Positions 43,547 to 53,035 of a DNA stretch of 64,000 nucleotides are shown here, piece by piece. The notes below the pieces were generated by a model. The model ran no database searches and was not told the origin of the DNA. It worked only from the letters and a program-made list of their open reading frames with translations. Within the stretch, counting starts at the first letter, position 1. Each line of letters starts with the position of its first letter. Origin of the DNA: Lewinella cohaerens DSM 23179 (GTDB lineage Bacteria > Bacteroidota > Bacteroidia > Chitinophagales > Saprospiraceae); NCBI RefSeq assembly GCF_000379805.1, contig NZ_KB903537.1:19039-83038 (forward strand), written 5' to 3'. A program made the position numbers and the translations under genes.

Positions 43547-43789
43547 TTAATCAAAATTAACGTCCCTCTTAGAGATGGTTCTTGATGAGTAAATTAATTC
43601 AGTGATATCATCATCAATATCTGCCCAAGCTCCAAAAAGTTCACGTGATAGCTCTTTCTTATCTGGTTCTGCCTTCTTAGAGAATCCTTTTTTCATACTC
43701 TCTGTAAGTTTTGACAGAAGCTCTATTTTTGACTCTAAAGACATTAACTCAAAGAGTTTTACATACTTAGATATAAGTAAATCTTCCAT
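43547..43789 (-). CDS. Antitoxin partner (VapB-like, unassigned family)
   Basis: 80 residues from the ATG at 43789. It is acidic and helical, MEDLLISKYVKLFELMSLES then KIELLSKLTESMKK, and ends with a DIDDDITELIYSSRT tail that could insert in the toxin active site. No DNA-binding fold is visible, unlike AbrB-type VapB, so the family is not assigned. It is the first gene of the pair and immediately precedes the PIN toxin; the function is inferred from size, order and spacing. Confidence 0.7.
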   Translation of the reverse strand: MEDLLISKYVKLFELMSLESKIELLSKLTESMKKGFSKKAEPDKKELSRELFGAWADIDDDITELIYSSRTISKRDVNFD

Positions 43790-43862
43790 AGTTTTGCTTT
43801 TTTCATTAAACAAAAATAAGAACTTCAAGGTTCCGAAACTAATCAATCTGTAAAACTCAAAG

Positions 43863-45194
43863 CTATTCAAAAAAATCGTCCAATGCCAATGTTAGCATTT
43901 CGCTCGTAACTTCCTTAAATGGTTGTAATTCCGGGCCTTGTTCCATTACAGTTGTCGCTGTGATCGAAAGAAGAGCTTGCTTTTCTTTCTTTCCTACGGC
44001 AACAATGCTTACCTCTTCTCCTTGCGGGATATTTTCAAAAACCAAGGTCCCATCGCTCCTTCTAGCTCCTTCAACAATGGTTTTAAAGTTAGCAAAGATC
44101 ATTTTCACGATACTTCCTTCCTCCACGCCAGATACTTCCATATTCACCATTGGAGCTTCCGTACGCCAGAAGATATCGCAATTGACCCAGCCCAATTGAT
44201 AGGATTTGAGCGTGAATTCTTCAAGAATAATCACCTCTTCCTCAACCAAACTTAGGTCGGCATGCCCAGAGACATCAGCACGTGCTCCACTTCGGTTAAA
44301 CACCCGCAAACCGTCTATACTATTGATCTCCTTCGTTAACGCCGCCTTCTCCATTTTAGACAAATCCCCTTTGACACCATAAACCTCTAAATCACCATCA
44401 CTAAAAAGCGTCCAATATATCTGTGCATTCGGATAGGAGCTTCCGTTTTTTTCTAAAATCGCTGTTATTGAAGGCGTAGAAAAAAAGGTGGTCAGTTCTT
44501 CCATCAAAGCAAAGTAATTGTCATCCCTATCAATATCCTCCAAAAAATAAAAATAGAGTTTAACGTCAACATTGCTTCCGTTTCCAATTCGCAGTTCACC
44601 ACGTACATTCCTAATCGTATCCATAACCATCGTTCCATCTTCCAGTAACACTGTATCGATTCTTAGTCCACTGCTTTTGGGGCCAGCTTCCTCCCAAGTT
44701 ATTTGGTTATTCGGCCCTTCTTTACCGTAAAACAAGCTTGCCCCTTCATATTGATCCAAAGGGCCAGGAAAAGTAAGCTCTATGGCTTTATTTGGCGCCA
44801 AGGCCAACTCGTTTCCATTTTGCTCGGCCGTAATTTTAAGCATCCCTCTGGTTTCAATAAGAGCACCGTTGCAGGTGGTCACTATTGGCTCCATAAAGAC
44901 CTCAGAACTTGAAAAGACCTCCTTGACACTAATATCCACCTTGCCGACTACAGGCTCACCATTGGCATCCACAAATGAACCTTGCTCGATGTAGAGCTCC
45001 ACACCTTTTTGGGTGGTCAAATTTACTTCCTGTTCCGAATTCACTTCATAAACATGGGTAGGGTTGGTCATTTCAAGTTGCTCAAAAAAAGTTGTTTCCG
45101 ATACCCTTTCCATCACTTCAGGCAGAGGTGATGATGGTTCACAACTAAAAATGAGCATAAGAAGGCCAAGAGAAAAAAAGAAAGAGAGACGCAT
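43863..45194 (-). CDS. Conserved-type hypothetical lipoprotein
   Basis: 443 residues with a lipoprotein signal (MRLSFFFSLGLLMLIFSC, lipobox IFSC). Residues ~40-125 contain TTQKGVELYIEQGSFVDANG and GKVDISVKEVFSSSEVF, a beta-rich module seen in Bacteroidota surface proteins that I cannot tie to a named family with certainty. The middle is also beta-rich; the C-terminus (~365-443) resembles a CnaB-like beta-sandwich. Function unknown. Its 5' end lies 19 bp after the next gene (45214-45678), so the two are likely co-transcribed. Confidence 0.7.
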   Translation of the reverse strand: MRLSFFFSLGLLMLIFSCEPSSPLPEVMERVSETTFFEQLEMTNPTHVYEVNSEQEVNLTTQKGVELYIEQGSFVDANGEPVVGKVDISVKEVFSSSEVFMEPIVTTCNGALIETRGMLKITAEQNGNELALAPNKAIELTFPGPLDQYEGASLFYGKEGPNNQITWEEAGPKSSGLRIDTVLLEDGTMVMDTIRNVRGELRIGNGSNVDVKLYFYFLEDIDRDDNYFALMEELTTFFSTPSITAILEKNGSSYPNAQIYWTLFSDGDLEVYGVKGDLSKMEKAALTKEINSIDGLRVFNRSGARADVSGHADLSLVEEEVIILEEFTLKSYQLGWVNCDIFWRTEAPMVNMEVSGVEEGSIVKMIFANFKTIVEGARRSDGTLVFENIPQGEEVSIVAVGKKEKQALLSITATTVMEQGPELQPFKEVTSEMLTLALDDFFE

Positions 45195-45213
45195 ATTATT
45201 GAGCTTTAATTAA

Positions 45214-45678
45214 TCAAATCTGCATTTCCAATTCCAGGGTTTCCCCCATTGGCAATGCATTCCACTGGCTTATCAGATGCCGATAATCATTCATTAGTTG
45301 GGTAACCTCTGCCGGGGATAAATGGATACGATAATCGGTAGACATACCACTCAACTCCAGGTTGATCAACTCATTGAATTCCTCTGGCTTACAAGCACCT
45401 CCTGTTAAAGATTGTAGTGCTCTGGTGGCCACTTCCGCAATCATGGTTTCAGCCGGCAACTGGAAAATCACCTCTTTGTCACCTAATTGCGCCATGGTGT
45501 ATCCAGCGTAAAGGTTACCATAGAAGCCCGCGCGCATCCCCAGCTTTTGTTCCATCACAAAATGGGCTAGATCATGACCGGGTAGGTCGGGGCCTAAATC
45601 AGCTACCAGCATCTCCCCATCATGGCGTTGATAGGTGAGTTGGCAGCGGTGTTCTTTTTTGGTAAACCGAATGATCAT
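45214..45678 (-). CDS. Hypothetical protein
   Basis: 154 residues, not recognised. It has a suggestive HDLAHFVMEQKLGMRAGFYG segment (a His/Glu helix that looks like a metal site), then charged alpha-helical sequence to the end. There is no signal peptide or membrane segment, so it is cytoplasmic. It lies 15 bp after the methyltransferase gene and 19 bp before the lipoprotein gene on the same strand, so it belongs to a probable three-gene unit. Confidence 0.7.
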   Translation of the reverse strand: MIIRFTKKEHRCQLTYQRHDGEMLVADLGPDLPGHDLAHFVMEQKLGMRAGFYGNLYAGYTMAQLGDKEVIFQLPAETMIAEVATRALQSLTGGACKPEEFNELINLELSGMSTDYRIHLSPAEVTQLMNDYRHLISQWNALPMGETLELEMQI

Positions 45679-45693
45679 AACACAGGTATTTTT

Positions 45694-46317
45694 CTAAAAA
45701 GCATGCTTTTTCTTTGCCAGCATTCGCATAACGGCACTTTCTCCATTGTGGTAAAGGCCTTCTTCCAGCTTAATAACTTCTTCCTTCAATTGCAGCATTT
45801 CATAATTGGCAAAATCTGCACGAAGCTCTTCTTCAGAATAAAGCATATCAATATTTCGGGGTCCACCCGCCGCTGGATTTTGGCTACTGTATTGTAAATG
45901 GGATTTGCTAAAAGCCTCCAATATAATAAGCCCACCAGGTTGAAGATAACTACTGAGGACACCATGGTATTCCGACTTCGCTTCCGCTGAAAAGTGGGCA
46001 TAAATGAGCCCGATAGCATCAAAGCTTTCGCGAGCAAATGAAAGTGTTTGAAATTCTCCCACCAAGTATTCAATGGTTACGCCGAATTTGTCAGCCAATC
46101 GCAGGGCTTTTTCACGGCCAGCATAACTCTGATCAAAGGCAACAACCTCCCACCCGTGCCGGGCGGCGAAAATGGCATTGCGCCCCTCCCCTTCCGCCGG
46201 TAAAAGAATTCGCCCTGGTGAAAGCTTTAAGAGTTGTTCTTTAAAAAAAGCGTTGGGTTTTTCCCCGTAAGCGTACGCCTTTTCACCATAACGTTGATCC
46301 CAAAAATTCTTTTGCAT
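45694..46317 (-). CDS. Class I SAM-dependent methyltransferase (TehB/thiopurine-like)
   Basis: 207 residues. NFWDQRYGEKAYAYGEKPNAF is the typical start of small TehB/TPMT-like methyltransferases. Motif I is LLPAEGEGRNAIFAARHG (E/D-x-G-x-G-x-N), the acidic post-I residue lies in VVAFDQSYAGREKA, and motif II/III in FDAIGLIYAHFSAEAKSEYH and LQPGGLIILEAFSKSHL. The substrate is unknown (tellurite, thiols or halides in relatives). First gene of a unit with the next two downstream; the MITE-rich spacer lies directly upstream. Confidence 0.87.
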   Translation of the reverse strand: MQKNFWDQRYGEKAYAYGEKPNAFFKEQLLKLSPGRILLPAEGEGRNAIFAARHGWEVVAFDQSYAGREKALRLADKFGVTIEYLVGEFQTLSFARESFDAIGLIYAHFSAEAKSEYHGVLSSYLQPGGLIILEAFSKSHLQYSSQNPAAGGPRNIDMLYSEEELRADFANYEMLQLKEEVIKLEEGLYHNGESAVMRMLAKKKHAF

Positions 46318-46459
46318 TTTATTATAATTGCTTTACACACTTAACATCACGAATATCCTTTCCGTTAACGATCCTGCCAACAAATAAACATGAGTCATCC
46401 CGAATTTTGGCTGAAGCCAAAATCCAGCCTGACTTTCATTTAGAGAGGATCATTATAAT

Positions 46460-46620
46460 ATACCCGTTACTAAGTGGTTTGGGACATTTTCACTTGTCCT
46501 TTTGTGTTCTGACTGCGTTGAAAAGCCTCGCCGAAACTTAGGTTTCGACTACGTTTTTCGCCTTATCAGAACACAAAATGACATTGCGCTAATATTCCCA
46601 AACCACTTAGTGCCGGGTAT
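46460..46620. repeat. Structured ~161-bp palindromic element, copy 1
   Basis: Ends ATACCCGTTACTAAGTGGTT(TGGGA) and (TCCCA)AACCACTTAGTGCCGGGTAT pair at 23 of 25 positions. An inner pair TTTTGTGTTCTGA / TCAGAACACAAAA encloses the hairpin CCGAAAC...GTTTCGac. Its core aligns on the same strand with 53774-53935, but the paired arms differ in sequence in both. Confidence 0.65.
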
Positions 46621-46654
46621 AGCTGAAAAGAATGATTTGTCTGACTTTTTGTAC

Positions 46655-46693
46655 GAAACCCCATGATTTCACTAATAGAAATCACGGGGCTTC
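46655..46693 (-). terminator. Hairpin downstream of the GH3 gene
   Basis: On the minus strand GAAGCCCCGTGATTTC pairs with GAAATCATGGGGTTTC around a seven-base loop. It lies about 93 bp beyond the glucosidase stop; the short TTTC after the stem gives only moderate support for termination. Confidence 0.55.
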
Positions 46694-46785
46694 ATCTTTA
46701 ACGATAAGTTTTGCTGTTGATCAGCACGGATTTTGATGACAATCAAAATTCGGGATGACTCATCTTTGTTATTTCAATAGAACGT

Positions 46786-48978
46786 TTACCAGGTAAACTG
46801 CCCTTCCTGGCGAATATCGCGAGAAGAACTACCTACTAAAATGGTAAAGGTGCCGGGCTCCAATACCCATTTATTTTGCTTGTCATCGTAGTAGGAAAAA
46901 GCATCTTCGTCCAGTTCAAATGTCAAGCTTTGGCTCGCACCAGGTTCTAGCTTAATCTTCTGGAAGGCCTTCAGCTCTTTAGCAGGGCGCTCCAAGTTCG
47001 CTTCGTCATCTTTTACATAGACCTGCACCACTTCTGCGCCTTTGACATCTCCTGTATTGGTAACATCAACGCTCACTGTTACAGTTCCGTCTTCTTTGGT
47101 GATAGTGAGGTTATCGTAGCCGAAAGAAGTGTACGAAAGTCCGTGACCAAAGGCAAAAGCAGGTGCTACTTCGTAAGAATCAAAATAGCGGTAACCCACA
47201 AAAATACCATCCGTATAATTCTGCTCCAGCGATTCGAAACCAGTAACGGCCAGCTTATGCGCAGGGCTGTCTTCCAGTTTCACAGGAAAAGTCATTGGTA
47301 ATTTACCGGAAGGGTTCAGGTTACCAAAAAGGATGTCTGCTAAAGCATTGCCGCCTTCCATTCCAGGATACCAGGCCTGTACAATGCTTTTGGCTTTGCC
47401 TTGCCACTTGCGCATATCGATTGGGCCACCGCCCATAAGGACAATTACCGTATTAGGATTAGCAGCTAAAAGTGCCTCTATCAACTCATCTTGCCCGAAA
47501 GGAAGTTCCATACTCTCTTTATCAGTAGCTTCAGCATCGTAAGCATTATCGTTCCACTCGTCGGTAAAACCGTGAATCCAGCCGCCTACGTAGATGGCTG
47601 CATCGGCGTCCTTGACCTGCGCTACAGCTGCAGCAATAAGGTCTGCATCACTACCACCTTCGCGGCTAACGGTATAGCCTTCTGCATAAGAAACTGCCGT
47701 TCCTTCGCCCAAAAGATTTTGTAATCCATCCAAAGGTGTCACTTCGTAGAAAGCTTTCACCTGAGAGCTACCACCCGCTCCGGCGTGCTTACGGGTAGCA
47801 TTCGCACCAACAACCGCTAAGGTTTTCGTCGCCGACTGCTCTAAAGGCAACATACCGTCGTTCTTAAGTAAAACGATTGCTTCATCAGCAATCTGGCGAG
47901 CAATTCTTTGGTGTTCTGGCGTATTGTAGGCACCAGGTTCACGTTCGCCAAAAGCATTAATACGGTACATCGTCCGCAACAGGCGGCGTACTTTTTTATC
48001 AACAAGCGCTACATCAACCGTACCGTTATTAACCAAGGTGACAACGGTATCGCCCATGTGAAATTTGCCGTAATCCGGGGGGCCCATAGCCAGCATGGGC
48101 AAATCGGAACCCATTTCGAGGTCAATCCCGGCGTTGACAGCTTCCATCGTATTTTTAACGGCATTCCAATCACTGATCACCGCACCATCAAAGCCGAATT
48201 CTGTTTTCAAAATACCATCCAACAGGTATTCGCTATGAGCACAGTAATCGCCCCGAAATTTATTGTACGCAGCCATAACGGTGTAAACGCCGCCTTCCTG
48301 TACCGCAGCTTTAAAGCCAGGCAGGTAGATTTCATACAAAGCACGGTCACCCATCTCTACGTTTACTTGCTCGCGCTCATATTCCAGGTTATTGGCCACA
48401 AAGTGCTTGGCACAAGCGGCTACGCCTTGGTCTTGCACACCTTTGATGTACCCCACGGTCATTTCAGCATTGAGGTAAGGGTCTTCTGTCAGGTATTCAA
48501 AATTACGGCCATTGAGCGGGCTACGAATGATATTGAGGCCAGGTCCAAGAATGATGTCCTTGCCCCGGTAATTGGCCTCGCTCCCCAACACACTACCGAA
48601 AGCATAGCCAAGATCACGGTTCCAGGTGGCAGCCAGGGCAGTACCTACAGGTAAATAGGTGCTACTATCTCTTACACCTTCGTCTTTCACCCAATCGCGG
48701 CCGTGCTCGTGGCGTACACCGTGAGGGCCATCCGACATAATGAGCTCAGGAATGCCCAAACGTTCTACCCCGCCGCTGGTAAAAGCAGAACTGGCGTGAA
48801 TCATGTGTACTTTTTCTTCTAATGTCAACTGGCTCATCAGTGAATCAATGGCCGCTTCTATATCAGGTGCTTTTTCGGTTGCTTCCTCGACAGGAGCAGT
48901 AGGTCCTTCGCACGCCAAAAACAGGAATGGAAGGGCTAGCATACCCAGGAGGAAATAATTTTTCAAGGAGTGGATCAT
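46786..48978 (-). CDS. GH3 family beta-glucosidase lipoprotein
   Basis: 730 residues from the ATG at 48978, which starts a lipoprotein signal (MIHSLKNYFLLGMLALPFL(FLAC)). GH3 landmarks are the N-terminal barrel with MSDGPHGVRHE (substrate Asp/Arg), LGPGLNIIRSPLNGRNFEYL, KHFVANN, and the catalytic nucleophile in GAVISDWNAV near residue 268. A GH3 C-terminal domain with DEAIVLLKNDGMLPL and the fibronectin-III-like domain ending RQEGQFTW follow. Periplasmic or surface-anchored hydrolysis of beta-glucosides is expected. A stand-alone gene followed by a repeat-rich spacer. The frame is open 15 codons upstream, without a signal. Confidence 0.94.
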   Translation of the reverse strand: MIHSLKNYFLLGMLALPFLFLACEGPTAPVEEATEKAPDIEAAIDSLMSQLTLEEKVHMIHASSAFTSGGVERLGIPELIMSDGPHGVRHEHGRDWVKDEGVRDSSTYLPVGTALAATWNRDLGYAFGSVLGSEANYRGKDIILGPGLNIIRSPLNGRNFEYLTEDPYLNAEMTVGYIKGVQDQGVAACAKHFVANNLEYEREQVNVEMGDRALYEIYLPGFKAAVQEGGVYTVMAAYNKFRGDYCAHSEYLLDGILKTEFGFDGAVISDWNAVKNTMEAVNAGIDLEMGSDLPMLAMGPPDYGKFHMGDTVVTLVNNGTVDVALVDKKVRRLLRTMYRINAFGEREPGAYNTPEHQRIARQIADEAIVLLKNDGMLPLEQSATKTLAVVGANATRKHAGAGGSSQVKAFYEVTPLDGLQNLLGEGTAVSYAEGYTVSREGGSDADLIAAAVAQVKDADAAIYVGGWIHGFTDEWNDNAYDAEATDKESMELPFGQDELIEALLAANPNTVIVLMGGGPIDMRKWQGKAKSIVQAWYPGMEGGNALADILFGNLNPSGKLPMTFPVKLEDSPAHKLAVTGFESLEQNYTDGIFVGYRYFDSYEVAPAFAFGHGLSYTSFGYDNLTITKEDGTVTVSVDVTNTGDVKGAEVVQVYVKDDEANLERPAKELKAFQKIKLEPGASQSLTFELDEDAFSYYDDKQNKWVLEPGTFTILVGSSSRDIRQEGQFTW

Positions 48979-49071
48979 ACGATGATTAGGTTTTAAAGTT
49001 TGGTAATGCACCCCACTAAGCACTTAGTGTTGTATTTACAAGAACCAAAGATAAGCGCTTATTTCGAAACT

Positions 49072-49734
49072 TTATTCTTCAAACTCCACTGCTTGCATAA
49101 GATAATTGCATAATGGCTGAAGAGAAAGGTAAGCTCGTTCAATCAAAGCAGGAAAATCATCCGAGACAATCTCCTGTTCAGACAAAGGTTTGATAGCTGT
49201 AAAATTCTTACGGCGCAGCAACTCAATCTCTGGGTGATCTTTAGGAAAACCTCGTGGGGCTGTTTTGAGCGCTTGGTCGTCTTCGTCGAGGCCAGCGTAG
49301 AAATCAGTGAAAGGTGCCGTACTGGTAAGCTCCCGCAAGCGAGCCCCATCATAGTCTACTGCTTCCCGAATTTTTTGCAACACTTCCTTTTCGGGCCGAT
49401 AGATACCACCGCCAACAAAAGAGCCACTGGGACTCAGGTGGATATAAAATCCAGGCTTGCTCATATCCATGCCGATACTACAACCAAAATTATCCTTGTA
49501 CAGCGGCTTATCCGGTTGAAACCTACGGTTGTTATTGATCCGCATGATGGTTTCCTTGGGTTTGACTTGCTCCAGCGATGGCTCGTGTACCGATAAACGC
49601 TTCAGGATCAATTCAATCTCTGCCAACCAGGTGTTTTTGGCCGTTTGGTAGTGCTTGCGGTTGGCGTCCATCCACTCTTTGGAGTTATTGGCCGTAAGGT
49701 CGCGAAGAAAGGTAAAAATTTGTTTTTTGCTCAT
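49072..49734 (-). CDS. DUF2461 family protein
   Basis: 220 residues, matching the DUF2461 length. Family segments are FLRDLTANNSKEWMDANRKHY, TIMRINNNRRF, PLYKDNFGCSI, GFYIHLSPSGSFVGGGIYRP and FPKDHPEIELLRRKNFTA. It is cytoplasmic and widely conserved, without a proven function; it is often called TIGR02453 protein. Probably transcribed alone; a GTGTAAG array follows it at its 5' side. Confidence 0.93.
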   Translation of the reverse strand: MSKKQIFTFLRDLTANNSKEWMDANRKHYQTAKNTWLAEIELILKRLSVHEPSLEQVKPKETIMRINNNRRFQPDKPLYKDNFGCSIGMDMSKPGFYIHLSPSGSFVGGGIYRPEKEVLQKIREAVDYDGARLRELTSTAPFTDFYAGLDEDDQALKTAPRGFPKDHPEIELLRRKNFTAIKPLSEQEIVSDDFPALIERAYLSLQPLCNYLMQAVEFEE

Positions 49735-49750
49735 GGTATGGTTGTTAAAC

Positions 49751-49794
49751 AGTGTAAGGGTGTAAGGGTGTAAGGGTGTAAAAGTGTAAGGGTT
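49751..49794. repeat. GTGTAAG heptamer array
   Basis: About six consecutive units of the form GTGTAAGG / GTGTAAAA directly upstream of the DUF2461 gene, in the spacer shared with the 3' end of the next gene. Confidence 0.75.
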
Positions 49795-49847
49795 AGGTGA
49801 CCTTCCCTAAATAACATTGACAGGTTTTTATTTCGACTTTAAGACGC

Positions 49848-50501
49848 TTATCCTTCCGCCTTTGCCCATTTTATTGTTGGCACGATCCATTCCGGTAAGG
49901 GCTTAAACAGAAAACCGTGTCCAAGTCCCGTGTTTAGTTCTATTTCTTCAAATCGGGGAATAGGAAGGCTTGATGTTTCCTTACGGCGAATGGCCGATAC
50001 GCCAAAACGATCACTAAGCTCATAGATCGTCAGGATATCACCACAATAGTTAATTTCCGGAATTTGTTCAATATCACTGTCTTGAAACGAAGCTACAAAA
50101 ACAAACCTTAATTGTGGATTTGCGGCAAGCGTAGAAACATACTGCGCGATGTAGCCACCTTTGGAAGTACCCACTACTGTGATATGATCTGCCGGCACAC
50201 CCAAAGCTAACAGGCTGTCAATTTGCTGCACAACTGCTAAAGCATAGGTACGGGCATTAGTATTGGGTGGTCGTTTTTCGCTAACGACTTTTAATCCTGC
50301 ATTGGAAAAAGCAGCTTTAATCGCTTTGTATTCTGTTCGTCCGTGTTGGAGGTGCTCTGCTTCAAGCGGGTGATCCTCCAGGAAACGATTATGAAGGAAA
50401 AACAAATAGTGTTGTGGTTGCTCTTGTTGGCAGCTGTATAAGAGCATACCCAAAAGCAGGGCCAGACAAACACTTGGAAAGGGCAAGAAGTTTTTCACCA
50501 T
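49848..50501 (-). CDS. Lipoprotein alpha/beta hydrolase-like protein
   Basis: 217 residues with a lipoprotein signal (MVKNFLPFPSVCLALLLGML(LYSC)). The nucleophile elbow HITVVGTSKGGYIAQYV (G-x-S-x-G) and a following SGLGHG-like NTGLGHGFLF near the end point to an alpha/beta hydrolase; the start YLFFLHNRFLEDHP is a plausible first strand. The acid is not obvious. TACCTTTC on the minus strand, one base from the -7 consensus, ends 4 bp upstream of the ATG. Likely outer-membrane or periplasmic esterase; substrate unknown. Confidence 0.75.
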   Translation of the reverse strand: MVKNFLPFPSVCLALLLGMLLYSCQQEQPQHYLFFLHNRFLEDHPLEAEHLQHGRTEYKAIKAAFSNAGLKVVSEKRPPNTNARTYALAVVQQIDSLLALGVPADHITVVGTSKGGYIAQYVSTLAANPQLRFVFVASFQDSDIEQIPEINYCGDILTIYELSDRFGVSAIRRKETSSLPIPRFEEIELNTGLGHGFLFKPLPEWIVPTIKWAKAEG

Positions 50502-50587
50502 AGAAAGGTAAAACTTTTTTAGAAAAAAATGAGCAATTTCATAAAACCGTTGTTACAACACCGAATATCATAAAATACTGACTATCA

Positions 50588-53017
50588 ATGCTCCACTTTA
50601 CGCGCCTGTTACTAGCCTTATCCATTCTTCTTTTTGGCAACCTTCTCTTTGCTCAATCCACTGATCTCAATATTCCTGTACAAGGATCCCTAATAGAGCA
50701 AAGCTCAGGTGAGCCCCTTCCTTTTGCGACTGTTATCCTTTTCAGTCAGCAAGACAGTAATATGGTTAGCAATGACCTCACTGATTTAGATGGTAAATTT
50801 ACACTCCTTGTGCCACCAGGTGATTATTATGCAGTACTACAATTCATTGGTTTTTCAGATAAGTCTATTCCAAATATTGTGGTTGCTACTGGACAAGAAA
50901 ATGTAAACCTGGGAGAAATTCTCATGGCATCCGATGCTACCGTACTGGAAGAAGTAGAAGTGACCGCCGAACGCAGCCAGATGGAATTCAAGTTGGACCG
51001 TCGGGTATTCAACGTATCCAAAGACCTGACCAATGGAGGTAACAGCGCGGCAGATATTCTCGACAACGTTCCCTCTGTAAGTGTTGATCCCGAAGGCAAT
51101 GTCAGTCTGCGGGGTAGCCAAGGCGTGCGTATCCTTATTAATGGTAAACCCTCTGGTATGCTCAGCGCTGGTGACACCAAAGCATTGCTACGTATGCAAG
51201 GCGACATCATTGAAAGCATTGAAGTGATCACCAACCCATCGGCCCGCTACGAAGCCGAAGGCGAAGCCGGTATCATCAATATTATTCTGAAGAAAAACCA
51301 GGAGAAGGGCGTTAATGGGTCATTTGGAGCTACGGTGGGTTATCCCCAAAATTATGGATTGTCTTACAGTCTCAACTATCGGAAAAAAGATTTCAACTTC
51401 TTCTCCAATTTCGGAGTTGACTACCGAAAATCACCCGGTGGCGGCGAAGCTACCCAGCGTTTTTTTGAGAATGGTAACCTGACCGAGTTTTATAGTACTA
51501 CGACTGATCGAACCCGTGCGAGCACCAGCGGCTATCTGCAAATGGGAACCGACTGGATCATGAATCCTCAGAATACCATTACCGGCTCACTCTTGTACCG
51601 CGCTGGCAGAGGAGACAACAACTCGATGGTGACCTACCGAGATTTTGACGGCAATGAAAACATTACCAACCTCACGCTGCGCGACATCGCAGAAACGGAA
51701 GACTCCCACAATCTGGAAGCTTCTATCTCTTATAAAAAGACCTTTGAGCAAAAAGATCGCGAGTGGACAATGGTACTCAAATATATTCTGGATGATGATA
51801 CAGAGCTGGCGGACTACGAACAGGTTGACAATGACTCTCCTATCCGTTTATTGCAGCTTTCCAGTAATACAGAGGATGAGCGTAATTTCCTTTTCCAAAC
51901 GGACTATGTTTACCCGATAGGTGACAAAAGCAAAGTGGAAGGAGGGATGAGAATGGCACTGCGTACTGTGAACAACAACTTCCAGGTACAACAAAACGAC
52001 AATGGCACTTTCGAGGTACTTCCCGGCTTTGATGACGAGCTGCTCTATACAGAGGACATCTATGCGGCCTACCTGATCGGTGCCCACGAATTTGGGGCTT
52101 TCAGTGCCCAGGTAGGCTTGCGGGCGGAATTGTCGGACATTACGGCTTCCTTGCTAAAATCAGAACAGTCCAACGACCAGGATTACCTCAACCTTTTCCC
52201 CAGCGCTTCTCTGGCGTACAAGTTTTCTACTACCAAGCAGTTGCAGGTGAGCTACAGCCGCCGATTGAGCCGGCCCTACTTCCGCCGTCTGCTGCCTTTC
52301 TCCAACTTCAACAATCCTCGAAATATAAATACGGGTAACCCTAATTTGCGCCCTGAGTTTACGGATGCCTTTGAAATGGGGTATTTGCAGTATTTGAAGA
52401 ATGGTTCATTGCTGAGTAGCGTATATTACCGTCATACTACCGGAGTAATTGAGCGGCTTATTCTAGCTGGTGAAGAAGAAGGTACAACACTTGTTTTCCC
52501 TGTAAACCTTTCCGCGCGTGATGCTTACGGTTTAGAGTTCAACTTTTCCTACCAAATCCTAAAAGGCTGGGACCTCAACACCGACCTCAATTTTTATCGC
52601 GAGCAGGTGAACGGCCAATTCCAGGAACGTGACTATTCCAGTGATACCTACACCTGGAGGGGCCGAATCAACAACAAATTCAAGGTGAGTGACTTACTAC
52701 AAGTCCAGGCATCCTTCCGCTATAATGCGCCCCAAAATACCACTCAGGGCCGGCGATTATCTTCCTATGCATTGGATATTGCGGCCGCTTTAGATATTCT
52801 CAATGGCAAAGGCACCCTTACCCTCAGCGGGCGAGATTTGTTTAATACCAGAATTCGTCGCTCTGAAATCAATCTACCCGACTATCAAGAAGAAAGCTTT
52901 TTCCAGTGGCGCCAGACTCGCCAAGTGATCATGACCTTCAGTTACCGCCTTAACCAAAGCAAGCAACGTGGTGGCCGTGGCGAAGGTGGTGGTCGAGAAG
53001 ATAGTGATGATTTCTAG
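50588..53017 (+). CDS. Outer-membrane beta-barrel / TonB-dependent receptor-like protein
   Basis: 809 residues. Signal peptide (1-21, ending LLFAQS); carboxypeptidase-regulatory-like beta-sandwich (~30-110: GEPLPFATVILFSQQD, LTDLDGKFTLLVPPGDYYAV); TonB plug (~125-240: ADILDNVPSVSVDPEGNVSL, RGSQGVRILINGKPSG); then the barrel (~240-790; RLSRPYFRRLLPF, NTGNPNLRPE). That last block is typical of the Bacteroidota outer-membrane beta-barrel family 3 group. No TonB box is obvious. The tail is a Gly/Arg/Asp-rich extension (RGGRGEGGGREDSDDF), unusual since barrels normally end in an aromatic residue; the final Phe keeps that rule. Substrate unknown, no SusD partner. Confidence 0.9.
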   Translation: MLHFTRLLLALSILLFGNLLFAQSTDLNIPVQGSLIEQSSGEPLPFATVILFSQQDSNMVSNDLTDLDGKFTLLVPPGDYYAVLQFIGFSDKSIPNIVVATGQENVNLGEILMASDATVLEEVEVTAERSQMEFKLDRRVFNVSKDLTNGGNSAADILDNVPSVSVDPEGNVSLRGSQGVRILINGKPSGMLSAGDTKALLRMQGDIIESIEVITNPSARYEAEGEAGIINIILKKNQEKGVNGSFGATVGYPQNYGLSYSLNYRKKDFNFFSNFGVDYRKSPGGGEATQRFFENGNLTEFYSTTTDRTRASTSGYLQMGTDWIMNPQNTITGSLLYRAGRGDNNSMVTYRDFDGNENITNLTLRDIAETEDSHNLEASISYKKTFEQKDREWTMVLKYILDDDTELADYEQVDNDSPIRLLQLSSNTEDERNFLFQTDYVYPIGDKSKVEGGMRMALRTVNNNFQVQQNDNGTFEVLPGFDDELLYTEDIYAAYLIGAHEFGAFSAQVGLRAELSDITASLLKSEQSNDQDYLNLFPSASLAYKFSTTKQLQVSYSRRLSRPYFRRLLPFSNFNNPRNINTGNPNLRPEFTDAFEMGYLQYLKNGSLLSSVYYRHTTGVIERLILAGEEEGTTLVFPVNLSARDAYGLEFNFSYQILKGWDLNTDLNFYREQVNGQFQERDYSSDTYTWRGRINNKFKVSDLLQVQASFRYNAPQNTTQGRRLSSYALDIAAALDILNGKGTLTLSGRDLFNTRIRRSEINLPDYQEESFFQWRQTRQVIMTFSYRLNQSKQRGGRGEGGGREDSDDF

Positions 53018-53035
53018 GTGTCAGAGGTGGAAGGG

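Larger units (their letters stand above)
46390..46763. mobile_element. MITE-like element with 20-bp perfect inverted ends, nesting a second element
   Basis: ATGAGTCATCCCGAATTTTG at 46390-46409 pairs perfectly with CAAAATTCGGGATGACTCAT at 46744-46763. The 374-bp span contains the 46460-46620 palindromic element and the 46655-46693 hairpin, and has no supported gene. I could not recognise a transposase, so this would be a non-autonomous unit. Confidence 0.6.
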
